A stretch of 64,000 nt of DNA from the NCBI GenBank assembly GCA_016716625.1, contig JADJVJ010000006.1, forward strand, positions 1 to 64,000, given 5' to 3'. The notes under the pieces are model-generated. The model searched no databases and had not been told where the DNA came from. It was given only the letters and a program-made list of their open reading frames with translations. This stretch comes from Nostocoides sp. Lineage in GTDB: Bacteria > Actinomycetota > Actinomycetes > Actinomycetales > Dermatophilaceae. This document shows, one piece after another, positions 39,450 to 49,424 of this stretch. The stretch's first letter is position 1. Each line of letters begins with the position of its first letter. The translations under genes were made by a program, and so were the position numbers.

Positions 39450-40774
39450 GAGGACGCCTCGGGGGCGGGCGTCGGCACCGGGTCCGATGGCGTGAACCGG
39501 AGCCGGTCGACCCGGCGACCCTCCATGTCGACGACGGTGACGGTCCAGCCATCGACCTCGAGGACATCCCCGGTCACCGGCACCCGGCCGAGTTGCGCCA
39601 TCACGTAGCCGCCGACCGTCTCGTAGGCCGGGTCGTCCGGGAGCACCGCACCGACCCGGGTGCGGACTTCGTCGGGGCGCCACAGGCCCGGCACCGACCA
39701 CGCGCCATGGCGGAGCCGCCGGCCGGTGGTCTGCGCGCGGTCGTGTTCATCACTGACGTCGCCGACGAGCTCCTCGACGATGTCCTCCAAGGTGACGATG
39801 CCGGCGGTGCCGCCATACTCGTCGACGACGATGGCGAGTTGTAGCCCGGCGGTGCGCAACAGTCGCATGAGGGGGTCCAGCGGCACGGTCTCAGGGACCA
39901 CGTCGGCAGGCACCATGAGGGCGCTGACCGGAACGTCTGGGCGACGTTCGAAGGGCACCGAGATGGCCGCCTTGAGATGGACGACGCCGTCGATGTCGTC
40001 CCAGTCCTCCCCGATGACAGGGAACCGGGAGTGCCCGGTCGCGGCCGCGAGTGCGACGAGGTCGGCGGCGCTCGCGGTCCGCTCCACCGCCTTGGCCCGC
40101 GCCCGAGGGGTCATCACGTCCTGAGCGGTCTGGTCCCCGAAGCCGATCGAGGCGGTGATAAGCCGAGCCGTCCCGGCGTCGAGGGTCCCGGCCTCGACCG
40201 ATGTCCGGACCATGGAGGCAAGCTCCTGCGGGTTGCGCGCCACGGAGAGTTCCTCCTGCGGTTCGACCCCCACCCAGCGAAGGAACGCGTTGGCGGACCC
40301 GTTGAGCACCAGGATGAACGGCCGCATGACCGCGGTGAACGCCCGAACCGGCAGCGCCACCACCGCGGCGGTGCGGAAGGGCGCCGAGATCCCGAGGAAT
40401 TGCGGGACGAGTTCGCCGAAGATCATCGAGAAGAGCGTCGCCAGGACCAAAGCCAGAACGCTTGCCACAGTCACCGCAGTAGCGGCCCCGAGACCGGCCG
40501 CCTCCAGCGGTCCCCGCAGGAGCCGGGTGAGCGCCGGGGTGGTGAGGAAACCGAGCGCCAGCGTGGTCACGGTGATCCCGACCTGGCAACCGGAGAGCTG
40601 GGTGGACAGCCGCCGCAGTGAGGTCAGCACGGACCCGGCCCCCCGCTCCCCCCGCTCCCGCGCCCGCTCCACCGATGGCCGGTCCAGGGCAACGAGGGAG
40701 AACTCGGCCGAAACGAACAGGGCCGTGCCGACCGTGAGGACGACACCGGCGACGACAAACAGCCAGTCCGACAT
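39446..40774 (-). CDS. CNNM/CorC-like membrane protein with CBS pair and CorC_HlyC domain
   Basis: A 442-residue paralogue, from ATG 40774. The CNNM domain has helices VVLTVGTALFVSAEFSLVAL and LVLATLFSMIFGELVPQFL. CBS domains are around DVMTPRARAKAVERTASAAD and TAGIVTLEDIVEELVGDVSD. The C-terminal CorC_HlyC domain has VGGYVMAQLGRVPVTGD. Such proteins affect Mg2+/Co2+ balance. Tandem long and short paralogues are common in actinobacteria. It overlaps the next gene's start by four bases. Confidence 0.93.
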   Translation of the reverse strand: MSDWLFVVAGVVLTVGTALFVSAEFSLVALDRPSVERARERGERGAGSVLTSLRRLSTQLSGCQVGITVTTLALGFLTTPALTRLLRGPLEAAGLGAATAVTVASVLALVLATLFSMIFGELVPQFLGISAPFRTAAVVALPVRAFTAVMRPFILVLNGSANAFLRWVGVEPQEELSVARNPQELASMVRTSVEAGTLDAGTARLITASIGFGDQTAQDVMTPRARAKAVERTASAADLVALAAATGHSRFPVIGEDWDDIDGVVHLKAAISVPFERRPDVPVSALMVPADVVPETVPLDPLMRLLRTAGLQLAIVVDEYGGTAGIVTLEDIVEELVGDVSDEHDRAQTTGRRLRHGAWSVPGLWRPDEVRTRVGAVLPDDPAYETVGGYVMAQLGRVPVTGDVLEVDGWTVTVVDMEGRRVDRLRFTPSDPVPTPAPEASS

Positions 40775-40874
40775 AGTGCTGGAGATCCTACGGGCGATCG
40801 TCCACCTCAGGGACGACCCTGACGTCCCCCTGGCGGATGACCCGCGGCCCACGGCGGCGTGTGAGGATGGCCGT

Positions 40875-41846
40875 ATGACGGAGACCCCCGCTTCCGGCGC
40901 GACCATCGAGATCCGCGGCCTCAGCAAGGAGTTCGGCACCTTCCGAGCCGTCGACGATGTGTCGTTCGACGTTCACCCGGGCCGGATCACCGGCTTCCTC
41001 GGACCCAACGGAGCCGGCAAGACCACGACCCTTCGGATGATTCTCGGACTCGTCCGCCCCACCGCCGGCACCGCGACCATCGGCGGACGGCCGTATGCCG
41101 CCATCCACCAGCCCCTGCGCACCGTCGGCGCCGCCCTTGAGGCGACGAGCTTCCACCCCGGACGTTCCGGGCGTGACCACCTCCGGGTGCTTGCCGACAC
41201 CGCCGGCATCCCGACAACTCGGGTCGACGAGCTCCTTGAGCTCACCGGCATACCGGCCGCGGCACGCAAGCGCGCGGGTGAGTACAGCATGGGCATGCGG
41301 CAGCGGCTGGGGTTGTCCGCGGCACTCCTGGGCGACCCCCAGGTCCTGCTGCTCGACGAACCGGCCAACGGTCTGGACCCCGAGGGCATCCGCTGGTTGC
41401 GTGGCTTCCTGCGCAGCCTCGCCGACTCCGGCAAGACCATCCTGGTGTCGAGCCACCTGCTCCAGGAGGTCGAGCAGACCGTCGATGACGTCGTCATCAT
41501 CAGCAACGGCCGCCTGGTCCGCTCCGGCGCCATCGCCGAGCTCCACGGCCCGCCGACGAGCCTGGTACGCACTTCGGAACCGAACCGGCTCATCGGCGCA
41601 CTCCGGGTCTCCGACATCGAGGCCGACCTCGCCGCCGACGACCCCACTGCGGTCATCGCGGTCACCGAGGACCTGCGCCTGGTCGGGGACGTCGCCCATC
41701 GCTCCGGTCTTCCGGTGTGGCAGCTCAACCACCGTGCCAGCGACCTCGAGAGCGTCTACTTCGAGCTCACCGAAGGCACCAACCGCAACCTCGGCGCCAC
41801 AGCCGACGCCTCTAGTCCCGCCCCCACAGAAGGAGCCGACCGATGA
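40875..41846 (+). CDS. ABC transporter ATP-binding protein (DrrA/YxlF-like exporter)
   Basis: A 323-residue ATPase. It has Walker A LGPNGAGKTTTLRMILGL, signature EYSMGMRQRLGLSAALL and Walker B QVLLLDEPANGLDPEGIRWL, then VSSHLLQEVEQ (switch His). The C-terminal extension (VRTSEPNRLIGALRVSD) is typical of two-component multidrug or lantibiotic-immunity exporters. The start is ATG 40875. It overlaps the permease gene by four bases. The substrate cannot be told. Confidence 0.93.
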   Translation: MTETPASGATIEIRGLSKEFGTFRAVDDVSFDVHPGRITGFLGPNGAGKTTTLRMILGLVRPTAGTATIGGRPYAAIHQPLRTVGAALEATSFHPGRSGRDHLRVLADTAGIPTTRVDELLELTGIPAAARKRAGEYSMGMRQRLGLSAALLGDPQVLLLDEPANGLDPEGIRWLRGFLRSLADSGKTILVSSHLLQEVEQTVDDVVIISNGRLVRSGAIAELHGPPTSLVRTSEPNRLIGALRVSDIEADLAADDPTAVIAVTEDLRLVGDVAHRSGLPVWQLNHRASDLESVYFELTEGTNRNLGATADASSPAPTEGADR

Positions 41847-42682
41847 TCGGCGCGATCCGATCCGAGATCCGCAAGGTATTCACGACCCGCCTCTGGTGGG
41901 GCCTGGCGATCGGCATGGCCGTCCTCGCGGCTCTCATCGCCATGGGCTTCGCGGCGCTCGTGGGCACGCAGGACGTGGGCGGCGGGCCGGACGGGGCCGG
42001 GAACCCGTTCGCTGTCATGAGCATCGGCACTGCCCAAGTGGTCTACAACGCCGGCCTGATCCAGTCCATGACGACGCTCTTCCCGCTCGCGCTCGGCGTG
42101 CTGCTCATCACCAGTGAGTACCGGCACAAGACGATTTCGGCGACCTTCCTCAGCACCCCGAACCGCTGGACCGTCCTGCTGTCCAAAATGGTGGCGGTCG
42201 GCGTCATTGGCACCGTCTATGCGGTGGTCCATGCCGCGGCGAGCCTGGCCGGAGCGGTCCCCATCCTCACCCTGGTCAAGGACGTCCCCACCCTCCTCGG
42301 GGAGGGAGAGGTATGGAAGTCCCTCGGCATTGGGATCATCGCTTTCGTCGTGTGGACGTTGTTCGGCTTCGGCTTCGGGATGCTCATCCGGAACCAGATC
42401 GCCGCGGTCCTCATCGCCGTCGGTGTCGCGTTCGTGGCGCAGATCGCCCTCAACATCATCTTCTCCATCAAGGAGTGGTGGAGCGCGATGAAGTGGATCC
42501 CGGGCAACCTCACGAGCAACATGCTCATCACCTCGGACCCCACCGCGGGTCAAGCCGTCGACCCGGCCATGGCGGCCCAGTCCTTCAGCCACTGGTGGCA
42601 GGCCGCTCTCGTCCTCGCCGCGTATGCCGCCGTGCTGGCTCTCGTCGGGACCTTCCTCACCACCCGTCGCGACATCAGCTGA
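41843..42682 (+). CDS. ABC-2 type permease partner
   Basis: A 279-residue membrane protein: MIGAIRSEIRKVFTTRLWW (amphipathic N-terminus), then helices GLAIGMAVLAALIAMGFAAL, SMTTLFPLALGVLLITSEYR, TVYAVVHAAASLAGAVP, IIAFVVWTLFGFGFGMLI, AVGVAFVAQIALNIIFSI and ALVLAAYAAVLALVGTFL. EYRHKTISATFL is the typical ABC-2 cytoplasmic loop. It pairs with the upstream ATPase. A terminator follows. Confidence 0.9.
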   Translation: MIGAIRSEIRKVFTTRLWWGLAIGMAVLAALIAMGFAALVGTQDVGGGPDGAGNPFAVMSIGTAQVVYNAGLIQSMTTLFPLALGVLLITSEYRHKTISATFLSTPNRWTVLLSKMVAVGVIGTVYAVVHAAASLAGAVPILTLVKDVPTLLGEGEVWKSLGIGIIAFVVWTLFGFGFGMLIRNQIAAVLIAVGVAFVAQIALNIIFSIKEWWSAMKWIPGNLTSNMLITSDPTAGQAVDPAMAAQSFSHWWQAALVLAAYAAVLALVGTFLTTRRDIS

Positions 42683-42704
42683 GCAGGGCCCGAACCGACT
42701 ACCG

Positions 42705-42732
42705 CCGGGAAGCGCCGTTCGACGCTTCCCGG
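42705..42732 (+). terminator. Hairpin terminator after the ABC exporter
   Basis: A perfect 10-bp stem (CCGGGAAGCG / CGCTTCCCGG) with an eight-base loop lies 22 bases past the permease stop. The downstream run is G-rich rather than T-rich, so it may be an atypical actinobacterial terminator. Confidence 0.65.
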
Positions 42733-42816
42733 GGGGTCCGGTAGCCCCGTCGCGGGCTATGGTGGAGGCCAGAGGACTCCCCCGCTGCTGACGACGAGGA
42801 AAGAGGCGCATCCGTC

Positions 42817-45800
42817 GTGTCCGATCAGTCCCCTTCCGGCGACCCGCTGACGGCTTTCGGCCCCAACGAGTGGCTCGTCGACGAGCTCTACGAGAGTTAC
42901 CTCAAGGACCGCAACTCCGTGGACCGGACCTGGTGGGCCTTCTTCAAGGACTATGTCCCCGGGGAGGGAACCTACGGGCGGGACAAGGCGGTCGCCGATG
43001 CCCGCAACGCCGCGTCGGGGAGCAACGGGGGCGCGCCCAGCAGCGCCCCGCCCGCGGCCCCGAGCGCCCCGCCCGTCGGCCACAGCACGCCACCCCCAGC
43101 ACCCCCGAGCGCACCCGCCGCCCCGGCGACCAAGGAACCCAGCCCGGTCGAGCGCGCTGCCGCCCCGCTCCCGCGGGAACCTGCCGCTCCCAAGGCCAGC
43201 GGTCCGCTCGCGGACGCCGAGCAGGTCCCGATCCGGGGCGTCGGTGCCCGGATCATCACGAACATGGAAGCCTCGCTCGAGGTCCCCACGGCCACCTCGG
43301 TGCGCTCGGTGCCCGCCAAGCTCCTCATCGACAACCGGATCGTCATCAACAACCACCTCGCCCGCGCCCGCGGCGGCAAGGTGAGCTTCACGCACATCAT
43401 CGGCTACGCCATCGTCAAGGCGCTCGGTGGCATGCCCGAGATGAACAACGCCCTCGGCCACGACGAGAACGGCAAGCCGGTGCTGCTGCGGCACGCCCAC
43501 GTCAACCTCGGACTCGCTATCGACCTCGCCAAGCCGGACGGCTCCCGGCAGCTCGTCGTGCCCAGCATCAAGGCCGCGGAGACGATGGACTTCGCCCACT
43601 TCTGGACGGCATACGAAGAGATCGTCAAGAAGGCGCGGGTCGGCAACCTCACCGTCGAGGACTTCCAGGGCACGACGATCTCACTCACCAACCCGGGCAC
43701 GATCGGCACGGTCCACTCGGTGCCGCGGCTCATGCAGGGCCAGGGCGCGATCATCGGGGTCGGCGCCATGGACTACCCCGCCGAATGGCAGGGCGCCAGC
43801 AATGAGACCCTGCACCGCAACGCGGTCTCCAAGATCCTCACCCTGACCAGCACCTATGACCACCGGATCATCCAGGGCGCCCAGTCCGGGGACTTCCTGC
43901 GGATCCTGCACGCCTTGCTGCTCGGCGAGAACGGCTTCTACGACGAGATCTTCGCGAGCCTGCGGATCCCCTACGAGCCGGTCCGCTGGGTTCAGGACAT
44001 CTCCGCGACCCACGACGACGACATCAACAAGGTCGCCCGGGTCCAAGAGCTCATCCACGCCTACCGGGTGCGGGGCCACCTCATGGCCGACACCGACCCG
44101 CTGGAGTACAAGCAGCGCCGCCACCCCGACCTCGACATCACCCGCCACGGCCTCACCCTGTGGGACCTCGACCGGCACTTCGCCACCGGTGGGTTCGGTG
44201 GCGAGCCGTTCCTGAAGTTGCGCCGCATCCTCGGCATCCTGCGGGACTCCTACTGCCGCACCATCGGCGTGGAGTACATGCACATCCAGGACCCGGACCA
44301 GCGCGAGTGGATCCAGTCCAAGATCGAGGTCACCCACGAGAAGCCGACCCGCGAGGAACAGTTGCGGATCCTGCGCCGGCTCAACGCGGCCGAGGCCTTC
44401 GAGACCTTCCTGCAGACCAAGTTCGTCGGCCAGAAGCGGTTCTCCCTGGAGGGCGGCGAGTCCGTGATCGCCCTGCTGGACCGGGTGCTCTCCCGGGCCG
44501 CCGAGGACGGGATGCATGAGGTCTGCATCGGTATGCCGCACCGGGGCCGCCTCAACGTACTGGCCAACATCGCCGGCAAGAGTTACGGGCAGATCTTCCG
44601 CGAGTTCGAGGGTAAGCAGGACCCGCGCTCGGTCCAGGGCTCCGGTGACGTCAAGTACCACCTCGGCACCGAAGGCACCTTCCACGCCGAGGGCGGCTCC
44701 ACCACGAAGGTCTACCTCGCCGCGAACCCCTCGCACCTCGAGGCGGTCAACCCGGTCCTCGAGGGCATCGTGCGGGCCAAGCAGGACCGGCTCAACCTGG
44801 CCGGTGAGGCCTTCACCGTGCTTCCCGTGCTGCTCCACGGGGACGCCGCGTTCGCCGGGCAGGGCGTCGTCGCGGAGACTCTCAACCTCTCCCAGTTGCG
44901 CGGCTACCGCACCGGGGGAACGGTCCACGTCGTCATCAACAACCAGGTCGGCTTCACCACCGCCCCGAGTTCATCACGCTCCTCGACCTACTCCACCGAC
45001 GTCGCGCGGATGATCCAAGCCCCGATCTTCCACGTCAACGGGGACGACCCCGAGGCCTGCGTCCGGGTCGCCGAGCTCGCCTACGAGTTCCGTCAGGCCT
45101 TCCACAAGGACGTCGTCATCGACATGGTGTGCTACCGCCGCCGGGGCCACAACGAGGGCGACGACCCGTCGATGACCCAGCCGCTCATGTACAACCTCAT
45201 CGAGGCCAAGCGCTCGGTCCGAAAGCTCTACACCGAGTCCCTCATCGGCCGCGGCGACATCACCGTCGAGGATGCGCAAAGCGCCCTGCGGGACTACCAG
45301 CAGCAGCTCGAACGGGTCTTCATCGAGACCAAGGAAGCCCTCAAGGAGCCCGACCACTCCCGCGATCAGGCAAACGCCGCCGGCACCGACGTCGAGGGGC
45401 ACGGCGGGCTCGAACCGCCGAGCGCTCAGGCCACCGACGCCGACGCAACGACCCATTCGGCCACCGAGACCGCCATCTCCCAGGACGTGCTCGAGCGGCT
45501 CGCGGCGGCCTTCCTCGCGGTGCCCGAGGGCTTCACCGTGCACCCCAAGCTCATGCAGATGCTCGACAAGCGCGCCCAGTCCATCCGCGAGGGCGGGATC
45601 GACTGGGGCACCGGGGAACTCATGGCCCTCGGGTCGCTGCTCATCGACGGCACTCCGGTGCGGCTCGCCGGGCAGGACAGCCGCCGTGGCACGTTCGTCC
45701 AGCGGCACGCGGTCCTCATCGACAAGGACAACGCGGGCGAGTGGACCCCGCTGCTCTACCTCGGTGAAGGCCAGGGCAAGTTCTGGGTCTACGACTCCCT

Positions 45801-46632
45801 GCTCTCGGAGTATGCCGCGATGGGCTTCGAGTACGGCTACTCCGTGGAGCGGCCGGACGCCCTGGTCCTCTGGGAGGCGCAGTTCGGGGACTTCCACAAC
45901 GGGGCCCAGACGATCGTCGACGAGTTCATCTCCAGCTCAGAGCAGAAATGGGGTCAGCGGTCCTCCGTCGTGCTCCTCCTCCCGCACGGCTACGAGGGCC
46001 AGGGACCGGACCACTCCTCCGCCCGGATCGAGCGTTTCCTCACCCTGTGCGCCGAGGACAACATGACGGTCAGCTACCCCTCGACGCCGGCGTCCTACTT
46101 CCACCTCCTGCGCCGCCAGGCGTACGCCCGCCCGCGCCGGCCGCTCATCGTCTTCACCCCCAAGTCGATGCTGCGCCTCAAGGCGGCCAGCAGTATGCCG
46201 GCGGACTTCACCACTGGCGGATTCCGCCCGGTCCTGCCGGACCACGCCGAGGCTCCGCGCCACGGGGTGACCCGGGTGCTCATCGCGGCCGGCAAGGTCG
46301 TCCACGACCTCGAGGCCGAGCGCACGCGGATCGCCGACACCCAGACCGCGTTGCTGCGCCTGGAGCAGTACCACCCGATCCCCGGGGCCGATCTCGCCGC
46401 CGAGCTCGCGCACTACCCCGGAGCGGAGATCGTCGTGGTCCAGGACGAGCCGCAGAACCAAGGAGCCTGGCCGTTCCTCGCCCTCAACCTGCCCGACGCG
46501 CTCGCGGCACACGGCGAACACCGGCCCCTGCGAGTGGTCTGCCGACCGGCCTCGGCCTCACCCTCGACCGGGTCTTCCAAGAAGCACGCCGTTGAGCAGG
46601 CCGATCTGCTCGCACGAGCCTTCGCCCGCTGA
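42817..46632 (+). CDS. kgd: Multifunctional 2-oxoglutarate decarboxylase/dehydrogenase E1-E2 fusion (Kgd)
   Basis: A 1271-residue actinobacterial KGD. GTG 42817 follows GAGGAAAGAGG. The N-terminal helix is [23 protein letters not shown] Pro/Ala linker spans about residues 65-130. The E2-like acyltransferase domain follows ([36 protein letters not shown]), with no lipoyl domain. The E1 ThDP domain starts near 400 ([52 protein letters not shown]). [13 protein letters not shown] and [20 protein letters not shown] belong to the C-terminal transketolase part. It feeds the TCA cycle from 2-oxoglutarate and is normally restrained by an FHA protein (GarA), not seen here. An Ala/Thr-rich insertion at about 850-885 is family-variable. 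Confidence 0.97.
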   Translation: MSDQSPSGDPLTAFGPNEWLVDELYESYLKDRNSVDRTWWAFFKDYVPGEGTYGRDKAVADARNAASGSNGGAPSSAPPAAPSAPPVGHSTPPPAPPSAPAAPATKEPSPVERAAAPLPREPAAPKASGPLADAEQVPIRGVGARIITNMEASLEVPTATSVRSVPAKLLIDNRIVINNHLARARGGKVSFTHIIGYAIVKALGGMPEMNNALGHDENGKPVLLRHAHVNLGLAIDLAKPDGSRQLVVPSIKAAETMDFAHFWTAYEEIVKKARVGNLTVEDFQGTTISLTNPGTIGTVHSVPRLMQGQGAIIGVGAMDYPAEWQGASNETLHRNAVSKILTLTSTYDHRIIQGAQSGDFLRILHALLLGENGFYDEIFASLRIPYEPVRWVQDISATHDDDINKVARVQELIHAYRVRGHLMADTDPLEYKQRRHPDLDITRHGLTLWDLDRHFATGGFGGEPFLKLRRILGILRDSYCRTIGVEYMHIQDPDQREWIQSKIEVTHEKPTREEQLRILRRLNAAEAFETFLQTKFVGQKRFSLEGGESVIALLDRVLSRAAEDGMHEVCIGMPHRGRLNVLANIAGKSYGQIFREFEGKQDPRSVQGSGDVKYHLGTEGTFHAEGGSTTKVYLAANPSHLEAVNPVLEGIVRAKQDRLNLAGEAFTVLPVLLHGDAAFAGQGVVAETLNLSQLRGYRTGGTVHVVINNQVGFTTAPSSSRSSTYSTDVARMIQAPIFHVNGDDPEACVRVAELAYEFRQAFHKDVVIDMVCYRRRGHNEGDDPSMTQPLMYNLIEAKRSVRKLYTESLIGRGDITVEDAQSALRDYQQQLERVFIETKEALKEPDHSRDQANAAGTDVEGHGGLEPPSAQATDADATTHSATETAISQDVLERLAAAFLAVPEGFTVHPKLMQMLDKRAQSIREGGIDWGTGELMALGSLLIDGTPVRLAGQDSRRGTFVQRHAVLIDKDNAGEWTPLLYLGEGQGKFWVYDSLLSEYAAMGFEYGYSVERPDALVLWEAQFGDFHNGAQTIVDEFISSSEQKWGQRSSVVLLLPHGYEGQGPDHSSARIERFLTLCAEDNMTVSYPSTPASYFHLLRRQAYARPRRPLIVFTPKSMLRLKAASSMPADFTTGGFRPVLPDHAEAPRHGVTRVLIAAGKVVHDLEAERTRIADTQTALLRLEQYHPIPGADLAAELAHYPGAEIVVVQDEPQNQGAWPFLALNLPDALAAHGEHRPLRVVCRPASASPSTGSSKKHAVEQADLLARAFAR

Positions 46633-46673
46633 CCGGGCCGGGATCCCAACGGCATACGAGGACGGCATACACG

Positions 46674-46889
46674 ATGTATTTCACCGACCGCGGGATCGAG
46701 GAACTCGAGGACCGGCGAGGCGACGAGGAAGTGACCCTAGGTTGGGTCGCCGAGCAGTTGCGGACCTTCGTCGACCTTCACCCCGAGCACGAGACCCCCA
46801 TCGACCGGCTCGCGACCTGGTTGGCACGCACCGATGACGACGAGTTCGGCGACGAAGGCGTCGGCGACGACGAAGGTGGGCTTGCATGA
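46674..46889 (+). CDS. DUF6104 family small protein
   Basis: A 71-residue acidic protein: MYFTDRGIEELEDRRGDEEV, then LGWVAEQLRTFVDLHPEHE and IDRLATWLARTDDDEF. It resembles the short DUF6104 proteins found downstream of kgd in actinobacteria; function unknown. Stop and start of the next gene overlap (ATGA), and it is 41 bases after kgd, so the three genes likely form one transcript. Confidence 0.8.
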   Translation: MYFTDRGIEELEDRRGDEEVTLGWVAEQLRTFVDLHPEHETPIDRLATWLARTDDDEFGDEGVGDDEGGLA

Positions 46890-47557
46890 GTGAGGACCGA
46901 CCCATCGAGTTCCTCCCGAGCACCCCGCCGATCCCCGCTCCCGCAAGCGCTGGCTCCGCGCCCGCGGGCCGCCGCGATGTCGGGATCGTCTTCCTCGGAG
47001 CCTCGCTGGTGGCCGGGTACGGAGACCCCAAGGGCCAGGGCTGGGTCACCCGGGTGATCGGGCGCAGCCAGCACCCCGATCTCGATCTCACCGCCTACAA
47101 CCTCGCCATCCGGGGGGACACCACCGCGGACGTCCTCACCCGCTGGCACACCGAGGTTCCGCTGCGCTGGCGGGGCCGGGCCGAGCGCCGCCTCGTGGTT
47201 TCGGTGGGCGGCAACGACATCGCGGCCGGGGTGAGCCTGGCGCGGCACCGGCTGGGGTTGGCCAACCTCCTCGACGACGCGACCTCCGCCGGGGTCCGGC
47301 CCTTCGTGGTGAGCCCGCCGCCGAGCGGCTCCGCCGAGGTCAACGAGAAACTCGAGGTCCTCCTCCAGGCCCAGTCCGACGTCTGCTCCCGACGCGGGGT
47401 GCCGTTCGTGGACTGCTTCACCCCGCTGCTCGGACATGACCAGTGGCAGAGCGATCTGGCCGCGGGCGATGGCCACCACCCGGGGCAGGCCGGCTACGGA
47501 CTGATCGCCTGGCTCGTCCTGCACAACGGCTGGCCGGAGTGGCTCGGGGTGAGCTGA
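46886..47557 (+). CDS. SGNH/GDSL-family hydrolase
   Basis: A 223-residue esterase-like protein. Block I is IVFLGASLVAGYGDPKGQGW (nucleophile Ser in GASL), block II NLAIRGDTTADVL, block III VSVGGNDIAAG, and block V DGHHPGQAGYGLIAW with the catalytic Asp and His. The N-terminal 30 residues are Pro/Ala-rich and not a signal peptide. The substrate is unknown. It ends three bases from a convergent oxidoreductase gene. Confidence 0.9.
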   Translation: MSEDRPIEFLPSTPPIPAPASAGSAPAGRRDVGIVFLGASLVAGYGDPKGQGWVTRVIGRSQHPDLDLTAYNLAIRGDTTADVLTRWHTEVPLRWRGRAERRLVVSVGGNDIAAGVSLARHRLGLANLLDDATSAGVRPFVVSPPPSGSAEVNEKLEVLLQAQSDVCSRRGVPFVDCFTPLLGHDQWQSDLAAGDGHHPGQAGYGLIAWLVLHNGWPEWLGVS

Positions 47558-47560
47558 CCC

Positions 47561-48529
47561 CTAGAGAGTGAAGACGATCTTCCCGCCGACGTGGCCCTGC
47601 GCCATCGCTGCGAAGCCCTCCCGGGCCTGAACCAACGGACGAACCGAGTCGATGACCGGCTCGATCCGCGCACCGACGACGAAGGCCGCGAGCCGCTCGA
47701 GCTCCTCCCTGCTGCCCATGGTCGACCCAACGACCCTGAGCTGCTTGAAGAAGATCTTCGTCAGTTCCGCCTTCGCCGGGGCATCGCCGGAGGTGGCTCC
47801 GCTGATGACGATCGTCCCGCCGGGCCGCAAGGCATTGACCGAGTGCGACCAGGTCGCCGCGCCGACGGTCTCCATGACCGCATCCACCCGCTCCGGGAGC
47901 CGCTCCCCGGACCCGAACGCGGCCTCGGCTCCGAGCGCGAGGGCCGCCGCACCCTTGGCGGCATCCCGGCTCGTCACCCACATCCGTAGCCCGGCCGCGC
48001 TGCCGAGCTGCACGAGCGCGGTGGCCACCCCACCGCCGGCTCCCTGGACCAAGACCGTCGCGCCCGGGCTCACCCCGGCGTTGGTGAAGAGCATCCGGTA
48101 TGCCGTGAGCCAGGCGGTCGGTAGGCAGGCTGCTTGCTCCCAAGACAACGACGCCGGTTTCGGGACGAGGTTACGCCGGGGCACCGCGACGACCTCGGCG
48201 AGAGTGCCGTCATAGACCTCGGAGAGCAGGCTGCGCCGCGGGTCCAGGGTCTCCTCACCGGACCAATCCGGCGAGGTGACCACGGCATGGACGAGCACCT
48301 CCCGGCCGGATTCGTCGACCCCGGCGCCGTCGCAGCCGAGGATCATGGGCAGCCGTTCGGCGGGTAGTCCGACACCTCGAAGCGACCAGAGGTCATGGTG
48401 GTTGAGGGCGGCCGCCTTGAGCCGCACCGCCGTCCAGCCGGGACGGAGGGTCGGTTCGGGGCGCTCGCCGACCTCGAGGCCGGAGAGCGGGTCGGCAGCG
48501 CTTTGACGGACACACGAAACGGCAAGCAT
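47561..48529 (-). CDS. Zinc-independent quinone oxidoreductase (MDR family)
   Basis: A 322-residue medium-chain dehydrogenase/reductase. The GroES-like part has LKAAALNHHDLWSLRGVGLP and MILGCDGAGVDESGRE. The Rossmann NADPH motif is VLVQGAGGGVATALVQLGSA. Structural-zinc cysteines are absent, fitting quinone oxidoreductase-type members. It likely reduces quinones or enals with NADPH. Confidence 0.87.
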   Translation of the reverse strand: MLAVSCVRQSAADPLSGLEVGERPEPTLRPGWTAVRLKAAALNHHDLWSLRGVGLPAERLPMILGCDGAGVDESGREVLVHAVVTSPDWSGEETLDPRRSLLSEVYDGTLAEVVAVPRRNLVPKPASLSWEQAACLPTAWLTAYRMLFTNAGVSPGATVLVQGAGGGVATALVQLGSAAGLRMWVTSRDAAKGAAALALGAEAAFGSGERLPERVDAVMETVGAATWSHSVNALRPGGTIVISGATSGDAPAKAELTKIFFKQLRVVGSTMGSREELERLAAFVVGARIEPVIDSVRPLVQAREGFAAMAQGHVGGKIVFTL

Positions 48530-48563
48530 GAACCGAGCCTACGGCGCCCGGCACGCCGACGGA

Positions 48564-49424
48564 CTAGCGCAGGACGCTCGGCGCGGCCTCCGCGAGCGCG
48601 GCCCGCCAGTGCCGTGGTGCGGACAACCCGCACTCGGCCCACCGCGCGTGCGAGAGCACGCTGTATGCCGGGCGCCGGGCCGGACGCGCAAAGGCCGCCG
48701 AGGACGTCGGCAGCACCAGGTTCGGGTCGAGACCGATCTCCTCGAAGACGGCCCGAGCGAACTCGAACCGGGAACATTGACCACCGCCGGTCGCGTGCCA
48801 GAGGCCAAAGGGGGCCCGGGCCGTCACGAGCTGGAGGATTGCGTCCGCCAGGTCGACAGTCCAGGTCGGCTGGCCCACCTCATCGGTGACCACGCTGACC
48901 TGACCCCGCTCCCGGCCGAGCCGGGCAATAGTCGAGGGGAAGGAGTCCCCGTGGGCACCATAAAGCCAGGCCGTGCGGACCACCCAGGACTGCGGGCATT
49001 CCCGCGCCACAGCCTGCTCCCCGGCCAACTTGGTCCGCCCATAGGCCTGGAGCGGCGCGACCGGTGCACTCACGGCATACGGCTCGGTGGCCTGTCCGTC
49101 GAAAACGTAGTCCGTCGAGATGTGCACCAGGCGTGCCCCGGTGGCCGCGGCGGCGCGAGCGAGGTTGCCCGCACCGGCCCCGTTGACGGCCAGGGCCCGT
49201 TCCTCCGCGCTCTCGGCAGGGTCGACCGCGGTGTAGGCCGCGCAGCCCACGACGACGTCGTGCCCGGCAACCGCCTCGGCGCACGCGGCCGCATCGGTGA
49301 TGTCGAGCAGGTCCCGACCGGCAGCGGTGACCTGCTCACCGCGGGAACGCAGGGCCTCCACGAGATCGGTGCCGAGCATCCCCTCGGCGCCGGTCACGAA
49401 CCAGCGCAATGTCGGCTCAGCCAT
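48564..49424 (-). CDS. rfbD: dTDP-4-dehydrorhamnose reductase
   Basis: A 286-residue extended SDR enzyme. It has WFVTGAEGMLGTDLVEALRS (nucleotide site), HDVVVGCAAYTAVDPAESAEE, the catalytic LVHISTDYVFDG and YGRTKLAGEQAVARECP (YxxxK). It makes dTDP-L-rhamnose for wall polysaccharide. ATG 49424 overlaps the rfbB stop as ATGA. rfbA and rfbC are not in the window. Confidence 0.94.
   Translation of the reverse strand: MAEPTLRWFVTGAEGMLGTDLVEALRSRGEQVTAAGRDLLDITDAAACAEAVAGHDVVVGCAAYTAVDPAESAEERALAVNGAGAGNLARAAAATGARLVHISTDYVFDGQATEPYAVSAPVAPLQAYGRTKLAGEQAVARECPQSWVVRTAWLYGAHGDSFPSTIARLGRERGQVSVVTDEVGQPTWTVDLADAILQLVTARAPFGLWHATGGGQCSRFEFARAVFEEIGLDPNLVLPTSSAAFARPARRPAYSVLSHARWAECGLSAPRHWRAALAEAAPSVLR

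Noticed and set aside
42817..46632. The missing lipoyl domain and changed HxxxDG in Kgd as a loss of function
   Set aside because: Actinobacterial Kgd proteins normally lack the lipoyl domain and have a modified E2-like site, so this is ordinary.
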